Positions 44,720 through 55,763 are shown, counted from the first letter of the stretch. The stretch: DNA of 64,000 bases from Pseudomonas sp. P8_229 (GCF_034008635.1 NZ_CP125378.1:710501-774500), one strand, 5' to 3'. Notes: generated by a model not told the origin, from the letters alone. Program-made: numbers and translations.

Positions 44720-47543
44720 TGAGGGCCTCCTTGATGCGCGCAGCAGTGATTGGCAGATCGCGAACACGTTTACCGATGGCGTGCGCCACAGCGTTACCGA
44801 TGGCACCGACCACCGGGATCATCACCACTTCGGCGATGCCTTTGGACGGATCGCTTGGCGACAGCGGCGGCAGAATCTCTGCCGTTTGCTTCCACACCGC
44901 CACGTGGCGAGCCATCGGCAGGCGATAACGGTTGAAGTTCCAGTCACCCTCCCCCGGTCCGCCTTCGTACAGCGGCATCTCTTCCATCAGCGCGTGACCG
45001 ATGCCCATGGCGATCCCACCTTCGAGCTGGCCCTTGACCAGTTCTTCGACCAGCACCCGGCCGCACTCGACCCACGAGTGGTGGTTGAGTACTTCGACTT
45101 CCGCCGAGCCTTTGTTGACCTTCAGTTCTACCAGCGTGGCCACCGGGCTGTAGTAAGTCACCGCAGCATTGTTCAGTTGGACAACCGGGTAGTTGATGTT
45201 CTGGCGATCCAGCAGGTGGAAACCCGCCGTGCTCATCAGCGCTTTCTTCGCCTTCGGCGCACCATCGCCGTACTTCACCGCCAGACCGTCGAGCGGCAGA
45301 CGCTCGCGCACGCCGTCGATGCTGTATTCGGCCTCGGCCCAGCTCCAGCGGTTGAACGCGTGCACGGTGGCGCCGGTCACCAGACCACGCTCGTGAGCGC
45401 GCCTGGCCAGCTCTTCGAAGGTCAGCGGCTGCATGCCGTTGGCAGTGAGCTTGCCGTCGACCCAATGCGCATCTTCACGACGCACGACGTAAGGGTTGGC
45501 TTGCCCGCCGTAAGGCCCCTGACGCCAGATCTCCATGGCCGCCGGCCACAAACCGTTGTTGAACAGCACGCGCGCCGCTTCACGGGTGGCGTGGCTGAAG
45601 TAATAAGCCGAGTTGGTCGCGGACGACGCCGAGGCCAGCTTGCCGACCCAGCGCGGGTTGCGCAGCAGGTTGTCCTGCTCGGCCTGACTCATGATGTAAG
45701 GGTTGCCGCTGGTGATCAGCTGCATTTCCTTCCATTCGGTTTCACCAGTCTTCACGTCATGCGCCGGGCTGCCGAGGAAATCGGCCACCACCAATGCTTG
45801 CGAAGTGGACATGCCGGTGCCGATTTCGATACCGATGTGGCGCAGGGTAATGCGACCTTCAGCGGTGAATTCGATACTGGCCATCGGCGCTTCCGAACCG
45901 GTGCCGAAGTCTTTCTGGCAAATGGCAAAACCGATGCCGTACCAGTTGTCCGGGTCGGCGGCTTCGCGCTGCTGCTTGATCGCGTCGCGGTTTTTCCAGA
46001 CTTCGTGCACCGAAGCCTTGTCGAGAATCTCGTGCAGGCGCAAGGCACCGGCCGGGATCGCACCCTGAGTGTTTTTCATGCCCGAACGCAGAGCGTTCTT
46101 GCGACGCAGGTCGATCGCGTCGACACCGAGGCGATTGGCGATTTCGTCGACCATCATTTCGGTCGAGGCCATGCTTTGCAGCGTACCGTAGCCGCGCATC
46201 GAACCCGCTTCAACACCACGCGAGTGGTAAGCGGTGACCTGCAGATCGTTCTGCGGCATGTAGTAGATCGACTGTGCAGCCGTGGCGCCAACCGCAGCCA
46301 CCGACGGGCTGTAGTTGATCCGACCGCCGCCATCAACACTCATTTCAGCGCGAAAAATCTTGAAGCTGTAATCGTTCTTGTCCACCGCCAGCTGGTAGCG
46401 GATGTCGAACGGGTGACGCTTGATGCCGCTCTGGAACTGCTCGTAGCGATCGTTGGCCAGACGCACCGGCACTCCGGCGCCGTACAACGCCGCGAGGGCT
46501 GCGTAGTAGACAAAGATGTTGTGGTCTTTGGAACCGTAACCCACGGTGTAACCCGGGTGCATGTTCAGGTTGGCCAGGCCGAAGCGCGACGGCGCGATCA
46601 TTTTCGCAGTCTCGGTCGCAGCTTCCAGCGGGCACTGGGTAGCCACCACGAAGTGCAGGGTCTTGGTTTTCGGGTCGTACCAGCCGTTGCCGTTGTCCGG
46701 CTCCATCGCGGCCGGCTCGATCGACGGGGTCTTGTAACGTTCGTCGAACACCAGCCAATTGTCCGGCGGCGTGTCGATCTCCTGCTTCATGCGGTCGGCG
46801 TAGAACAGACCACGCTCGGTCAGGTTGCCGTGCAGGTTCGGCTGGGAATTCCACACCGGGCGACGGTTTTTCAGCATCGGGAACAGGATCGAGTCCTTGA
46901 GGCTGGCGAATTCGTCTTCATCAGCCGAGGTCGGGCCACCCACGCGCACGTAGCGGAAGCTGCCATAGGGGTCGCCTTCGTAGTACGGCACTTGTGCACC
47001 GTAACGAATCGCCTTGTCATTGAATTTGAGTTTGTTCTTGGCCTGGCGGAAACGCTCGAAATCGTTCCAGATCAGGATCGCTACCGGGTGACCGATGAAC
47101 ATCGGCACTTTGCCTTCCGGCAGCAATGGGTCCGGGGCATGCTCTTCCGGAAACACGATGCCGTCCTTGTCCAGGTCGGCCGCGGTGACGATACGGTCAG
47201 GTTGCAGGTCGGCGCCGAGCCACGACAGGTCGTAGCCGTCGTAGATACGGTCAGCCTTGATGGTTTTGAGCAGCATGGCGTGGCCTTGCTGTTCAGGCCA
47301 GCCCGGCATGTCCCTGGAGCGAATGTCGCGGGCGAATACTTTGCTGCCGCAGACCTTGGACAATGCGTCGTTACGTTGGCGCGCCTTGCCGTTGTTGCCG
47401 AGCCACTTCTCGGACGGCACAGTGACGCTGTTTTCCATCAAGGCAGCCAGCGCCTGACTGCTGAGCGGCGCGAGCGTGACGCTCACACCCGCCACCAGCC
47501 CGCCCTGGAGGAACGAGCGCCGGGATATATCACGGTTGGACAT
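44712..47543 (-). CDS. Tat-exported molybdopterin-binding subunit (isoquinoline 1-oxidoreductase/aldehyde oxidoreductase type)
   Basis: 943 residues. The N-terminal Tat motif SRRSFLQ (8-14) is followed by a hydrophobic stretch ending at SSQALA. The rest is a xanthine-oxidase-like Mo-binding chain with two catalytic lobes (GMKNTQGAIPAGALRLHEIL, VECGRVLVEELVKGQLEGGI). Glu905 in GIAE takes the place of the catalytic glutamate in GVGE. With the 2Fe-2S subunit and cytochrome it resembles periplasmic aldehyde, nicotinate or isoquinoline oxidoreductases; the substrate is unknown. It is the first gene of the operon. Confidence 0.9.
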   Translation of the reverse strand: MSNRDISRRSFLQGGLVAGVSVTLAPLSSQALAALMENSVTVPSEKWLGNNGKARQRNDALSKVCGSKVFARDIRSRDMPGWPEQQGHAMLLKTIKADRIYDGYDLSWLGADLQPDRIVTAADLDKDGIVFPEEHAPDPLLPEGKVPMFIGHPVAILIWNDFERFRQAKNKLKFNDKAIRYGAQVPYYEGDPYGSFRYVRVGGPTSADEDEFASLKDSILFPMLKNRRPVWNSQPNLHGNLTERGLFYADRMKQEIDTPPDNWLVFDERYKTPSIEPAAMEPDNGNGWYDPKTKTLHFVVATQCPLEAATETAKMIAPSRFGLANLNMHPGYTVGYGSKDHNIFVYYAALAALYGAGVPVRLANDRYEQFQSGIKRHPFDIRYQLAVDKNDYSFKIFRAEMSVDGGGRINYSPSVAAVGATAAQSIYYMPQNDLQVTAYHSRGVEAGSMRGYGTLQSMASTEMMVDEIANRLGVDAIDLRRKNALRSGMKNTQGAIPAGALRLHEILDKASVHEVWKNRDAIKQQREAADPDNWYGIGFAICQKDFGTGSEAPMASIEFTAEGRITLRHIGIEIGTGMSTSQALVVADFLGSPAHDVKTGETEWKEMQLITSGNPYIMSQAEQDNLLRNPRWVGKLASASSATNSAYYFSHATREAARVLFNNGLWPAAMEIWRQGPYGGQANPYVVRREDAHWVDGKLTANGMQPLTFEELARRAHERGLVTGATVHAFNRWSWAEAEYSIDGVRERLPLDGLAVKYGDGAPKAKKALMSTAGFHLLDRQNINYPVVQLNNAAVTYYSPVATLVELKVNKGSAEVEVLNHHSWVECGRVLVEELVKGQLEGGIAMGIGHALMEEMPLYEGGPGEGDWNFNRYRLPMARHVAVWKQTAEILPPLSPSDPSKGIAEVVMIPVVGAIGNAVAHAIGKRVRDLPITAARIKEALNG

Positions 47544-47929
47544 GGATCATCCTCTGGGCGGTTATGTGTCCGCCCTTCTGGTTATCTACTGGGAATCTCG
47601 AGTCTTGCAGAAGCCCTTTTTGGCTAAACAAAGGGCGTAATGACAGTGCAAAGCTGACCGAAAGGTTAACTTTAAAGGTTTCCGGGCTCGCAGCAAACAA
47701 CCAGTTACAAAAATTTGACTAAAGAATCAAAAAATCAATGCGGCGTGGCACCACAGCAGACGGGCAGACACGATGAAGGTTCTCCTTGTAGGAGTGAGCC
47801 TGCTCGCGATGGCGCCAGTTCAGCAGATACATCTGGGGACTGACACTCCGTCATCGCGAGCAGGCTCACTCCTACAGGTGATTTGTGTTGGGCTGGAGAA
47901 AAGAGAGGAATAACCAAATTTCAGACACA
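47544..47929. other. 386-base gap: upstream region of the Mo hydroxylase operon plus a REP pair
   Basis: No coding sequence is supported. About 200 AT-rich bases next to the operon start probably carry its promoter; the rest is the REP element at 47787-47876 and the approach to the tRNA terminator. Confidence 0.45.
47787..47876. repeat. REP pair (TGTAGGAGTGAGCCTGCTCGC type)
   Basis: A perfect 25-base inverted repeat (47787-47811 and 47852-47876) flanks about 40 bases of unique sequence. This is the REPIN layout common in P. fluorescens. Confidence 0.9.
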
Positions 47930-47954
47930 AAAAACCCCGGTCTTTCGACCAGGG
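47929..47954 (-). terminator. Rho-independent terminator of the tRNA cluster
   Basis: CCCCGGTC pairs with GACCAGGG (one mismatch) around TTTC, with six T following on the minus strand. It lies 76 bases past the last tRNA-Asp. Confidence 0.85.
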
Positions 47955-48029
47955 TCTTTGCTATCGGATCCGAATCAACCAAGGTTGCTTTCGGTGTTTC
48001 AAGGCGTTCAGTGGTCCTTGAAACAGATA

Positions 48030-48106
48030 TGGCGCAGCGGACGGGACTCGAACCCGCGACCCCCGGCGTGACAGGCCGGTATTCTAACCGACTGAACTAC
48101 CGCTGC
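48030..48106 (-). tRNA. tRNA-Asp (anticodon GTC), copy 2
   Basis: 77 bases with encoded CCA; acceptor GCAGCGG/CCGCTGC, anticodon arm CCGGC-CTGTCAC-GCCGG, T arm with GGTTCGAGTCC. Identical to the copy at 48201. Confidence 0.96.
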
Positions 48107-48200
48107 GTATCGCTTTGAGCTTGCGCTCAAGTAACTCGTTTTGACTGCAAGCTTCGGTGCTTTGCAATCGCGAACCAGACATTGCCTGACTCGTAAAATA

Positions 48201-48277
48201 TGGCGCAGCGGACGGGACTCGAACCCGCGACCCCCGGCGTGACAGGCCGGTATTCTAACCGACTGAACTACCGCTGC
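48201..48277 (-). tRNA. tRNA-Asp (anticodon GTC), copy 1
   Basis: 77 bases, same sequence as the downstream copy, with about 94 bases between the two. It is co-transcribed from the right with tRNA-Val(TAC). Confidence 0.96.
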
Positions 48278-48332
48278 GCGTCGGTGGAGGCACTTTCAGC
48301 CTACCTCTTGCTTTCGCAAGTTTCTCGGGGAG

Positions 48333-48408
48333 TGGTGGGTGATGACGGGATCGAACCGCCGACATTCTGCTTGTAAGGCAGACGCTCTCCCAGCTGAGCT
48401 AATCACCC
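48333..48408 (-). tRNA. tRNA-Val (anticodon TAC)
   Basis: 76 bases with encoded CCA; acceptor GGGTGAT/ATCACCC, D arm GCTCAGCTGGGAGAGC, anticodon stem TCTGC/GCAGA with loop CTTACAA. It is the first of the three tRNAs in the cluster. Confidence 0.96.
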
Positions 48409-48512
48409 GTTTGCATCTCCGAGGCCGCGAAATTTACGCAGGTAGCGAACCTAAGTCAATAGCAGGATTGAAGTTTTTCTGAAAAAGACGAAATTGTTTC
48501 TCTCCTGCAATA

Positions 48513-48587
48513 CCGCCTTCGCGAGCAAGCCCGCTCCCACAGGGGAATGCATTCCAAATGTGGGAGCGGGCTTGCTCGCGAAGGCGG
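48513..48587. repeat. REPIN (CGCGAGCAAGCCCGCTCCCAC type)
   Basis: A near-perfect 28-base inverted repeat (48513-48541 and 48559-48587) with a short centre. The same arm sequence occurs at 57617-57713. Confidence 0.92.
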
Positions 48588-48624
48588 CAGCTCATCAAAC
48601 GCAAATTCAGCGGAAGAACGCGAT

Positions 48625-49401
48625 CTATTCGCTGTAAATCATCTTCTTGGTCATCCCGCCATCAACGACGAATTCCTGCCCAGTGACAAACCCGGCATTC
48701 CTCGACAGCAGCCACGCAACCATGGCCGCCACATCCTCGACCGTCCCTACCCTGCCCGCCGGATGCTGAGCATGATCGGTATCGGCCAGAGGTTCGGCAC
48801 GACGCGCGGACGGATCGCGAGCATCGATCCAGCCCGGACTCACGGCATTGACGCGAATCTCCGGCCCAAGGCTGATAGCCAGCGCATGCGTCAGCGCCAA
48901 CAAACCTCCCTTGCTCGCCGCATAGGCTTCTGAGTCCGCCTCCGACTGGCGTGCTCGGGTGGAAGCCAGATTGACGATCGAACCGTTGTGCGCGCGCAGA
49001 TACGGCGCACAGTGCTTGGCCAGCAACATCGGCCCACTGAGGTTTACCGCCAGCACGCGATTCCAGTACGCCAGATCAAGGCTTTCCAGCGTGATGTTGT
49101 GTGGGTCTGCGACTGCCGCATTGCACACCAACGCATCCAGACGACCGAACTGCCCAAGCACCTCGGCGACGCCGAGCGCGACCTGACTTTCATCCGCCAC
49201 GTCCATGGCGATGAACCAGGCATTCTCGCCCAGCACCTTCGCCACTTTCGAACCGCGCACCCGATCCAGATCGCTCAGCACCACTTGCCACCCTTCGCTG
49301 ATCAACCAGGTGGCAATGCCCAGACCGATGCCGCGCGCGGCACCGGTGACCAACGCAACGCGGCCATGGGTGCCCGCCTTCGGAGTAGACAACTCGATCA
49401 C
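48625..49401 (-). CDS. SDR family oxidoreductase downstream of metZ
   Basis: This 258-residue classical short-chain dehydrogenase has cofactor motif TGAARGIG (19-26), NNAG-like VCNAAV, catalytic Ser in NLASTRAR, Tyr/Lys in YAASKGG and the C-terminal [13 protein letters not shown]. The gene overlaps the metZ stop by 4 bases and the pairing purF-metZ-SDR is conserved in Pseudomonas. Its substrate is unknown to me. Confidence 0.9.
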   Translation of the reverse strand: MIELSTPKAGTHGRVALVTGAARGIGLGIATWLISEGWQVVLSDLDRVRGSKVAKVLGENAWFIAMDVADESQVALGVAEVLGQFGRLDALVCNAAVADPHNITLESLDLAYWNRVLAVNLSGPMLLAKHCAPYLRAHNGSIVNLASTRARQSEADSEAYAASKGGLLALTHALAISLGPEIRVNAVSPGWIDARDPSARRAEPLADTDHAQHPAGRVGTVEDVAAMVAWLLSRNAGFVTGQEFVVDGGMTKKMIYSE

Positions 49402-50609
49402 AACGCCGCCAGACCGCGCGACAGGTCGGCCTGCAGGTCCGCCACGTCTTCCAGACCGACCGCAATGCGGATCAGGCTGTCACGTATGCCCGCCGCTTCA
49501 CGCTCTTGCGGCGCCAGACGACCATGAGAGGTGGTGCTTGGGTGCGTGATGGTGGTTTTGCTGTCACCGAGGTTGGCAGTAATCGAAATCAACCGGGTGG
49601 CGTCGATAAAGCGCCAGGCGCCCTCTTTGCCACCCTCGACCTCAAAACTGACCACTGCACCGAAGCCCTTCTGCTGACGCTGGGCCAACTCGTGCTGCGG
49701 ATGGCTCTTGAGACCGGCGTAATGGACTTTCTCGATACCGTCCTGCTGCTCCAGCCACTCGGCCAGTTGCTGGGCGTTGGCGCAGTGCGCCTTCATCCGC
49801 AGATTCAGGGTTTCCAGACCCTTGAGGAAGATCCACGCGTTGAACGGGCTCAGGGTCGGCCCGGCGGTACGCAGGAAGCCGACGACTTCCTTCATCTGCT
49901 CGCCGCGACCCGCCACCACACCGCCCATGCAACGGCCCTGGCCGTCGATGAACTTGGTCGCCGAGTGCACGACGATGTCCGCACCGAGCTTCAGCGGCTG
50001 CTGCAGCGCTGGCGTACAGAAGCAGTTGTCGACCACCAGCATCGCGCCTTTGGCGTGAGCGATTTCCGCCAGCGCGGCGATATCCACCAGCTCCGCCAGC
50101 GGGTTGGACGGCGACTCGACAAAAAGCAGCCTGGTGTTCGGCTTGATCGCCGCATCCCACGCCGACAGTTCGGCCAGAGGCACGTAGTCGACCTCCACAC
50201 CGAAGCGCTTGAAATATTTTTCGAACAGGCTGATGGTCGAACCGAAGACGCTGCGCGACACCAGCACGTGATCACCGGCGCTGCACAGGCTCATCACCAC
50301 CGCCATGATCGCGGCCATGCCGGTGGCGGTCGCCACGGCCTGCTCGGCGCTTTCCAGCGCAGCAATACGCTCTTCGAACGCGCGCACGGTCGGGTTGGTG
50401 TAACGCGAGTAAACGTTGCCCGGCACCTCCCCGGCAAACCGCGCAGCCGCGTCGGCAGCGGTGCGGAACACGTAGCTGGAAGTGAAGAACATCGGATCAC
50501 CGTGTTCGCCTTCCGGCGTACGGTGCTGACCGGCACGTACGGCCAGGGTATCGAACGCTACGCCTTCGAGGTCGCTGTCCAGCCGACCGGCATCCCATTC
50601 CTGACTCAT
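49398..50609 (-). CDS. metZ: O-succinylhomoserine sulfhydrylase
   Basis: This 403-residue Cys/Met-metabolism PLP enzyme has the PLP lysine Lys219 in [13 protein letters not shown], and YSRYTNPT with [12 protein letters not shown] forms the cofactor pocket. It makes homocysteine directly from O-succinylhomoserine and sulphide, the route used by Pseudomonas instead of MetB/MetC. It follows the purF terminator (80-base gap) and overlaps the SDR gene. Confidence 0.95.
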   Translation of the reverse strand: MSQEWDAGRLDSDLEGVAFDTLAVRAGQHRTPEGEHGDPMFFTSSYVFRTAADAAARFAGEVPGNVYSRYTNPTVRAFEERIAALESAEQAVATATGMAAIMAVVMSLCSAGDHVLVSRSVFGSTISLFEKYFKRFGVEVDYVPLAELSAWDAAIKPNTRLLFVESPSNPLAELVDIAALAEIAHAKGAMLVVDNCFCTPALQQPLKLGADIVVHSATKFIDGQGRCMGGVVAGRGEQMKEVVGFLRTAGPTLSPFNAWIFLKGLETLNLRMKAHCANAQQLAEWLEQQDGIEKVHYAGLKSHPQHELAQRQQKGFGAVVSFEVEGGKEGAWRFIDATRLISITANLGDSKTTITHPSTTSHGRLAPQEREAAGIRDSLIRIAVGLEDVADLQADLSRGLAAL

Positions 50610-50659
50610 GCTGTCACTCCTTGCCCTGATCTGAATAAGTAAAGGTCTTTTGCCAGATA

Positions 50660-50684
50660 CAAAACCGGCCCCTCAGGGCCGGTA
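50660..50684 (-). terminator. Rho-independent terminator after purF
   Basis: ACCGGCCC pairs with GGGCCGGT around a 4-base loop, then four T on the minus strand. It suggests that metZ has its own promoter or depends on read-through. Confidence 0.8.
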
Positions 50685-50689
50685 GAAAC

Positions 50690-52195
50690 TCAGTTGTTGT
50701 ACAGATCGATGATCGCACTGACCGCCTGGGTCTTGACCTTGGAGGCATCGTTGCGTGCCTGCTCGATCTTGTTCAGGTAGGCCTCGTCGACATCGCCGGT
50801 GACGTACTTGCCGTCGAACACCGCGCAATCGAAGTTCTCGATCTTGATCTTGCCGCCACCGACCGCTTCGATCAAGTCAGGCAGGTCCTGATAGATCAGC
50901 CAGTCAGCGCCAATCAGATCCGCCACATCCTGGGTCGAACGATTGTGCGCGATCAGTTCGTGAGCGCTCGGCATGTCGATGCCGTAGACGTTCGGGAAGC
51001 GCACCGCCGGAGCAGCCGAGCAGAAGTAGACGTTTTTCGCGCCGGCTTCACGGGCCATCTGAATGATCTGCTTGCAGGTGGTGCCGCGTACGATCGAGTC
51101 GTCGACCAGCATCACGTTCTTGCCGCGGAACTCCAGCTCGATGGCGTTGAGCTTCTGACGAACCGACTTCTTGCGCGCCGCCTGGCCCGGCATGATGAAG
51201 GTACGGCCGATGTAACGGTTCTTGACGAAACCTTCGCGGAATTTCACGCCCAGATGGTTCGCCAGCTCCAGCGCCGCCGTGCGGCTGGTGTCAGGAATCG
51301 GGATGACCACGTCGATATCGTGCTCTGGACGCTCGCGCAGGATCTTCTCGGCGAGCTTCTCACCCATGCGCAGACGGGCCTTGTACACCGACACGCCGTC
51401 GATGATCGAGTCCGGACGCGCCAGGTAGACGTGTTCGAAGATGCACGGGGTCAGGGACGGGTTGGTCGCGCACTGACGGGTGTGCAGCTTGCCGTCTTCA
51501 GTGATGTAGACCGCTTCGCCCGGGGCCAGGTCGCGAATCAGGGTGAAACCGAGCACGTCCAGCGAAACGCTTTCGGACGCGATCATGTACTCGACGCCTT
51601 CGTCGGTGTGACGCTGACCGAACACGATCGGACGGATGCCGTGCGGGTCACGGAAACCGACGATGCCGTAACCGGTAACCATCGCCACCACCGCGTAACC
51701 GCCGACGCAACGGTTGTGCACGTCAGTCACGGCGGCAAACACGTCTTCTTCGGTCGGTTGCAGCTTGCCGCGCTGGGCCAGCTCGTGTGCGAACACGTTC
51801 AACAGCACTTCCGAGTCGGAACTGGTGTTGACGTGACGCAGGTCGGATTCGTAAATCTCTTTGGCCAACTGTTCAACGTTGGTCAGGTTGCCGTTGTGCG
51901 CCAGAGTGATGCCGTACGGCGAGTTGACGTAAAACGGCTGAGCCTCGGCCGAAGTCGAGCTGCCCGCAGTCGGGTAACGCACGTGGCCGATACCCATGTG
52001 ACCGACCAGACGCTGCATGTGACGCTGATGAAACACGTCACGCACCAGGCCATTGTCCTTGCGCAAGAACAACCGGCCATCATGGCTGGTCACGATACCG
52101 GCAGCGTCCTGGCCGCGGTGCTGGAGCACGGTTAGCGCGTCATACAGCGCCTGATTGACGTTCGACTTACCGACGATACCGACGATGCCACACAT
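50690..52195 (-). CDS. purF: Amidophosphoribosyltransferase
   Basis: 501 residues from ATG 52195, so that Cys2 (MCGIVGIVG) becomes the N-terminal glutaminase nucleophile; a start 3 codons upstream would spoil it. PRPP-binding loop [13 protein letters not shown]. It catalyses the first committed step of purine synthesis. It lies 41 bases after cvpA in the folC-dedD-cvpA-purF operon. Confidence 0.97.
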   Translation of the reverse strand: MCGIVGIVGKSNVNQALYDALTVLQHRGQDAAGIVTSHDGRLFLRKDNGLVRDVFHQRHMQRLVGHMGIGHVRYPTAGSSTSAEAQPFYVNSPYGITLAHNGNLTNVEQLAKEIYESDLRHVNTSSDSEVLLNVFAHELAQRGKLQPTEEDVFAAVTDVHNRCVGGYAVVAMVTGYGIVGFRDPHGIRPIVFGQRHTDEGVEYMIASESVSLDVLGFTLIRDLAPGEAVYITEDGKLHTRQCATNPSLTPCIFEHVYLARPDSIIDGVSVYKARLRMGEKLAEKILRERPEHDIDVVIPIPDTSRTAALELANHLGVKFREGFVKNRYIGRTFIMPGQAARKKSVRQKLNAIELEFRGKNVMLVDDSIVRGTTCKQIIQMAREAGAKNVYFCSAAPAVRFPNVYGIDMPSAHELIAHNRSTQDVADLIGADWLIYQDLPDLIEAVGGGKIKIENFDCAVFDGKYVTGDVDEAYLNKIEQARNDASKVKTQAVSAIIDLYNN

Positions 52196-52236
52196 GCGAC
52201 GCAACCCCTACTTAATGGATCTGAACTGAACAACAC

Positions 52237-52797
52237 TCACTGTGGCGTTTTGGCCGACGGCAAGAGCTGCTCCTTGAACGGAATATCAGCGGGTACGCTG
52301 ATTCCGCTGGCAAGCCACTGACTGCTCCACCCGAGAATCAGGTTTTTGGACCAGTCGGCAACCAATAGAAACTTTGGCACGAGCTGTGATTCTTTCCACC
52401 ACCCGTCCTGCTGTACCGGCCCCAGGCTCAACAGCCCGACCGCCACGACCACCAGCAACACGCCACGCGCAGCGCCGAAGGCCATGCCGAGGAATCGGTC
52501 GGTCCCGGACAACCCGGTCACGCGCACCAACTCGCCGATAAGATAATTGATCATTGCGCCCACGATCAGTGTGGCGACAAACATGATGGCACAGCCCGCG
52601 ATCACGCGAGCCGATGGGGTTTCGATGTATCCGACGAAGTACTCGGACAGTGAGCCACCGAACATCCAGGCAACGGCTCCTGCGACGATCCAGGTCACCA
52701 GCGATAATGCTTCCTTGACGAAGCCGCGGCTCAAACTGATCAAAGCGGAGATGGCGATGATTGCAACGATCGCCCAGTCAACCAGGGTAAATGGCAC
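52237..52797 (-). CDS. cvpA: CvpA family inner-membrane protein
   Basis: This 186-residue protein has four hydrophobic segments (VDWAIVAIIAISALISLSRG, LVTWIVAGAVAWMFGGSLS, IAGCAIMFVATLIVGAMINY, AARGVLLVVVAVGLLSL). CvpA is needed for colicin V production and envelope homeostasis in enterobacteria. Position before purF is conserved. Confidence 0.95.
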   Translation of the reverse strand: MPFTLVDWAIVAIIAISALISLSRGFVKEALSLVTWIVAGAVAWMFGGSLSEYFVGYIETPSARVIAGCAIMFVATLIVGAMINYLIGELVRVTGLSGTDRFLGMAFGAARGVLLVVVAVGLLSLGPVQQDGWWKESQLVPKFLLVADWSKNLILGWSSQWLASGISVPADIPFKEQLLPSAKTPQ

Positions 52798-52895
52798 AGT
52801 GCAGCCTACAGACGGATAAGGCGGCGCATTTTAGCAGAGCGCACCGCTGTCGGTAAGCTGCGATTGTCAGTGCTTTTCAATCTGAGCGATAGTTT

Positions 52896-53555
52896 TTAGC
52901 CGCGCTCAGGCTGGAAGCGCACGACGAAGCCCTTGAGGTTCTGCTGACGGCTCAAAACATCACGCAGACGATCAGCCTCGGCACGCTCGATCAATGGGCC
53001 GACAAACACCCGATTCTTGCCATCGGCAGAGCGGATATAGGCGTTGTAACCCTGACTGCGCAGGGTTTTCTGCAGGGATTGCGCACCTTCGCGACTCGAC
53101 AGGCTGGCCAGTTGCACCGACCAGCTGACCGACAGGCCATTGGCGTCGACACGGCTTTGCGTGGTGTCAGGCTTGGTCGGGGCCGCCGCAATCGGCTGGG
53201 CCGGTGCCGTTGTCGGCCTGGCCGCCGGCGCCGGTGCTGGAGCAACCGGTTTGGCGACTGGAGCAGGCGCTGGCGCCGGAGCCGATGCAATCGGCATCGA
53301 CGGTGTCGATTGCCCGGCCACTTCGTCATCGCTCGGCACCGGTTCTTGCGGCAGCGTTTGCGGTTCAGGCACGGCGACCGATTCAAGCTGCACTTGTGGC
53401 ATCGCAGGTGCTTGCGGCGCGGCTGGCGCCTCGACCGTCACTTGACGCTGTTCGTCCTGACGGGAAAACAGCATCGGCAGGAAAATCACCGCCAGCGCCA
53501 CCAGCACCAGCGCACCAACCATGCGCTGCTTGTACGCTTTATCCAGCAAAGCCAT
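52896..53555 (-). CDS. dedD: SPOR-domain cell division protein DedD
   Basis: 219 residues from ATG 53555. One N-terminal membrane helix (MVGALVLVALAVIFLPMLF) is followed by a Pro/Ala-rich periplasmic linker and a C-terminal SPOR domain (VQLASLSSREGAQSLQKTL, VFVGPLIERAEADRL). It localises to the septum by binding denuded glycan. It overlaps folC by 17 bases. Confidence 0.92.
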   Translation of the reverse strand: MALLDKAYKQRMVGALVLVALAVIFLPMLFSRQDEQRQVTVEAPAAPQAPAMPQVQLESVAVPEPQTLPQEPVPSDDEVAGQSTPSMPIASAPAPAPAPVAKPVAPAPAPAARPTTAPAQPIAAAPTKPDTTQSRVDANGLSVSWSVQLASLSSREGAQSLQKTLRSQGYNAYIRSADGKNRVFVGPLIERAEADRLRDVLSRQQNLKGFVVRFQPERG

Positions 53556-54846
53556 TTGCCGCTTCCTCCGTGGAGCGCCGGGCCAGCCATTCAAGGGCCT
53601 CGGCGACACAATAAAATGATCCGAACAACAGAATCTCGTCGTCGCTGCTGGCCGCTGCGCACTGCCCTTCCAGCGCCGCCGCGACACTGTCATAGGACGT
53701 GACGGATGCGCCAAGGTTCTGCAGCGCCGCATGCAATTCACTGACCGGACGCGAACGCGGCGAATCCAGCGGCGCGACCGCCCAATGCTGGACACTAGCA
53801 TTCAATTCGCCGACAACACCATCCAGATTCTTGTCGGCGAGCAGGCCGAACACCGCCAGGCGCTTGCCCACCGGCGGCCGACTGGCCAGACGCCGCGCCA
53901 GATACTCCGCCGCGTGCGGGTTATGCCCCACATCCAGCAGCAGGTTCAGGCGCTTGCCATTGAACTCGAAGGATCGGCGATCCAGACGCCCGACCACACG
54001 AGTCGCCTGCAAGGCCGCGGCGATCTGCGCTGCATTCCACGGCAGACCGAGCAGCAGATACGCCTGCAAGGCCAGCGCCGCGTTTTCCATCGGCAGATCC
54101 AGCAGCGGCAAGTCGTGCAATTCGACCTGCTGGCCTTGTGCATCAGTGCCGCGCCATTGCCAATGTTGATCGGTGACACCGAGGTCGAAATCACGCCCAC
54201 GCAGAAAAAACGGGCACGCCAGTTCGCGCGCCTTGTCGAGCAAGGGTTGCGGAGGATTCAGATCGCCGCACAAGGCAGGCTTGCCCTGACGGAAAATCCC
54301 GGCCTTCTCGAAAGCCACGGATTCACGGGTATCGCCCAGATACTCGGCATGATCGACGCCAATGCTGGTGACCAGCGCGATATCGGCATCGACCACATTG
54401 ACCGTGTCCAGACGCCCGCCCAGACCGACTTCCAGCACCACCGCATCGAGCCCGGCCTGTTGAAACAGCCAGAACGCCGCCAGGGTGCCCATTTCGAAGT
54501 AAGTCAGAGAGGTCTCGCCGCGCCCGGCCTCGACCGCAGCGAAGGCTTCGCACAGCTGTGCATCAGTGGCTTCGACGCCATTGAGCTGCACCCGCTCGTT
54601 ATAACGCAGCAGGTGCGGAGAATTGTAGACACCAACGCTCAGGCCCTGCGCTCGCAGCAATGAAGCCACGAACGCGCAGGTCGAACCCTTGCCGTTGGTG
54701 CCAGTGACCGTAATCACCCGAGGCGCCGGCTGGCCCAGCCCCATGCGGGACGCTACCTGTTGCGAACGCTCCAGCCCCATGTCGATGGCCGATGGATGCA
54801 ACTGCTCAAGGTAGGCGAGCCACTCGCCAAGGGTACGCTCGGTCAT
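53539..54846 (-). CDS. folC: Folylpolyglutamate/dihydrofolate synthase
   Basis: This 435-residue Mur-ligase-like enzyme has its ATP loop TGTNGKGS at 49-56, the central DHAEYLGDT region and C-terminal [14 protein letters not shown]. It makes dihydrofolate from dihydropteroate and adds glutamates to folates. It overlaps accD by 4 bases and dedD by 17 bases. Confidence 0.96.
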   Translation of the reverse strand: MTERTLGEWLAYLEQLHPSAIDMGLERSQQVASRMGLGQPAPRVITVTGTNGKGSTCAFVASLLRAQGLSVGVYNSPHLLRYNERVQLNGVEATDAQLCEAFAAVEAGRGETSLTYFEMGTLAAFWLFQQAGLDAVVLEVGLGGRLDTVNVVDADIALVTSIGVDHAEYLGDTRESVAFEKAGIFRQGKPALCGDLNPPQPLLDKARELACPFFLRGRDFDLGVTDQHWQWRGTDAQGQQVELHDLPLLDLPMENAALALQAYLLLGLPWNAAQIAAALQATRVVGRLDRRSFEFNGKRLNLLLDVGHNPHAAEYLARRLASRPPVGKRLAVFGLLADKNLDGVVGELNASVQHWAVAPLDSPRSRPVSELHAALQNLGASVTSYDSVAAALEGQCAAASSDDEILLFGSFYCVAEALEWLARRSTEEAANGFAG

Positions 54847-55763
54847 ACGTTGGCAGGCACCGGAGGAACGACGATAGGCTCGACTGGAGCGGCGACGTAG
54901 GTCGGTGTCGGCTGGCCAGTCAGTTGCGCCAGCAGATTGCCCAGACGCGGACGCAACTCGCGACGATCAATGATCAGGTCGATGGCGCCGTGCTCCAGCA
55001 GGAATTCGCTGCGCTGGAAGCCTTCCGGCAGTTTTTCACGCACGGTCTGCTCGATCACACGCGGACCGGCGAAGCCGATCAGTGCTTTCGGCTCACCGAC
55101 GATCACGTCGCCGAGCATCGCCAGACTGGCGGAAACGCCGCCGTAGACCGGGTCGGTCAGTACCGAGATGAACGGAATGCCTTCTTCACGCAGACGCGCC
55201 AGTACAGCCGAAGTCTTGGCCATCTGCATCAGCGAGATCAGCGCTTCCTGCATCCGCGCACCACCGGAAGCGGCGAAGCAGATCATCGGGCAACGATTTT
55301 CCAGGGCGTAGTTGGCGGCGCGCACGAAGCGCTCACCGACGATGGCGCCCATGGAACCGCCCATGAAGCTGAATTCGAACGCCGAAACCACCACCGGCAT
55401 ACCCAGCAGAGTACCGCTGACGGAGATCAGCGCGTCTTTTTCGCCGGTCTGCTTCTGTGCGGCGACCAGACGGTCCTTGTACTTCTTGCCGTCGCGGAAT
55501 TTCAGACGGTCAACCGGTTCCAGATCGGCACCCAGCTCGTTGCGGCCTTCAGCATCCAGGAAGATGTCGATGCGCGCCCGTGCGCCGATGCGCATGTGGT
55601 GATTGCACTTGGGGCAAACGTCCAGGGTCTTTTCCAGCTCAGGGCGATACAGCACAGCCTCGCAGGACGGGCATTTGTGCCACAGACCTTCAGGCACCGA
55701 GCTCTTCTTGACCTCCGAACGCATGATCGAAGGGATCAGTTTGTCTACTAACCAGTTGCTCAT
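54843..55763 (-). CDS. accD: Acetyl-CoA carboxylase carboxyltransferase subunit beta
   Basis: 306 residues. The zinc ribbon is Cys31, Cys34, Cys50 and Cys53 ([15 protein letters not shown]). The crotonase-like core has [16 protein letters not shown] and [18 protein letters not shown]. With AccA it transfers carboxyl from carboxybiotin to acetyl-CoA. It is followed by folC in the same operon. Confidence 0.97.
   Translation of the reverse strand: MSNWLVDKLIPSIMRSEVKKSSVPEGLWHKCPSCEAVLYRPELEKTLDVCPKCNHHMRIGARARIDIFLDAEGRNELGADLEPVDRLKFRDGKKYKDRLVAAQKQTGEKDALISVSGTLLGMPVVVSAFEFSFMGGSMGAIVGERFVRAANYALENRCPMICFAASGGARMQEALISLMQMAKTSAVLARLREEGIPFISVLTDPVYGGVSASLAMLGDVIVGEPKALIGFAGPRVIEQTVREKLPEGFQRSEFLLEHGAIDLIIDRRELRPRLGNLLAQLTGQPTPTYVAAPVEPIVVPPVPANV

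Noticed and set aside
44781..47627. 948-codon open frame opposite the Mo hydroxylase gene
   Set aside because: Antisense shadow of a well-supported gene; no recognisable motif.
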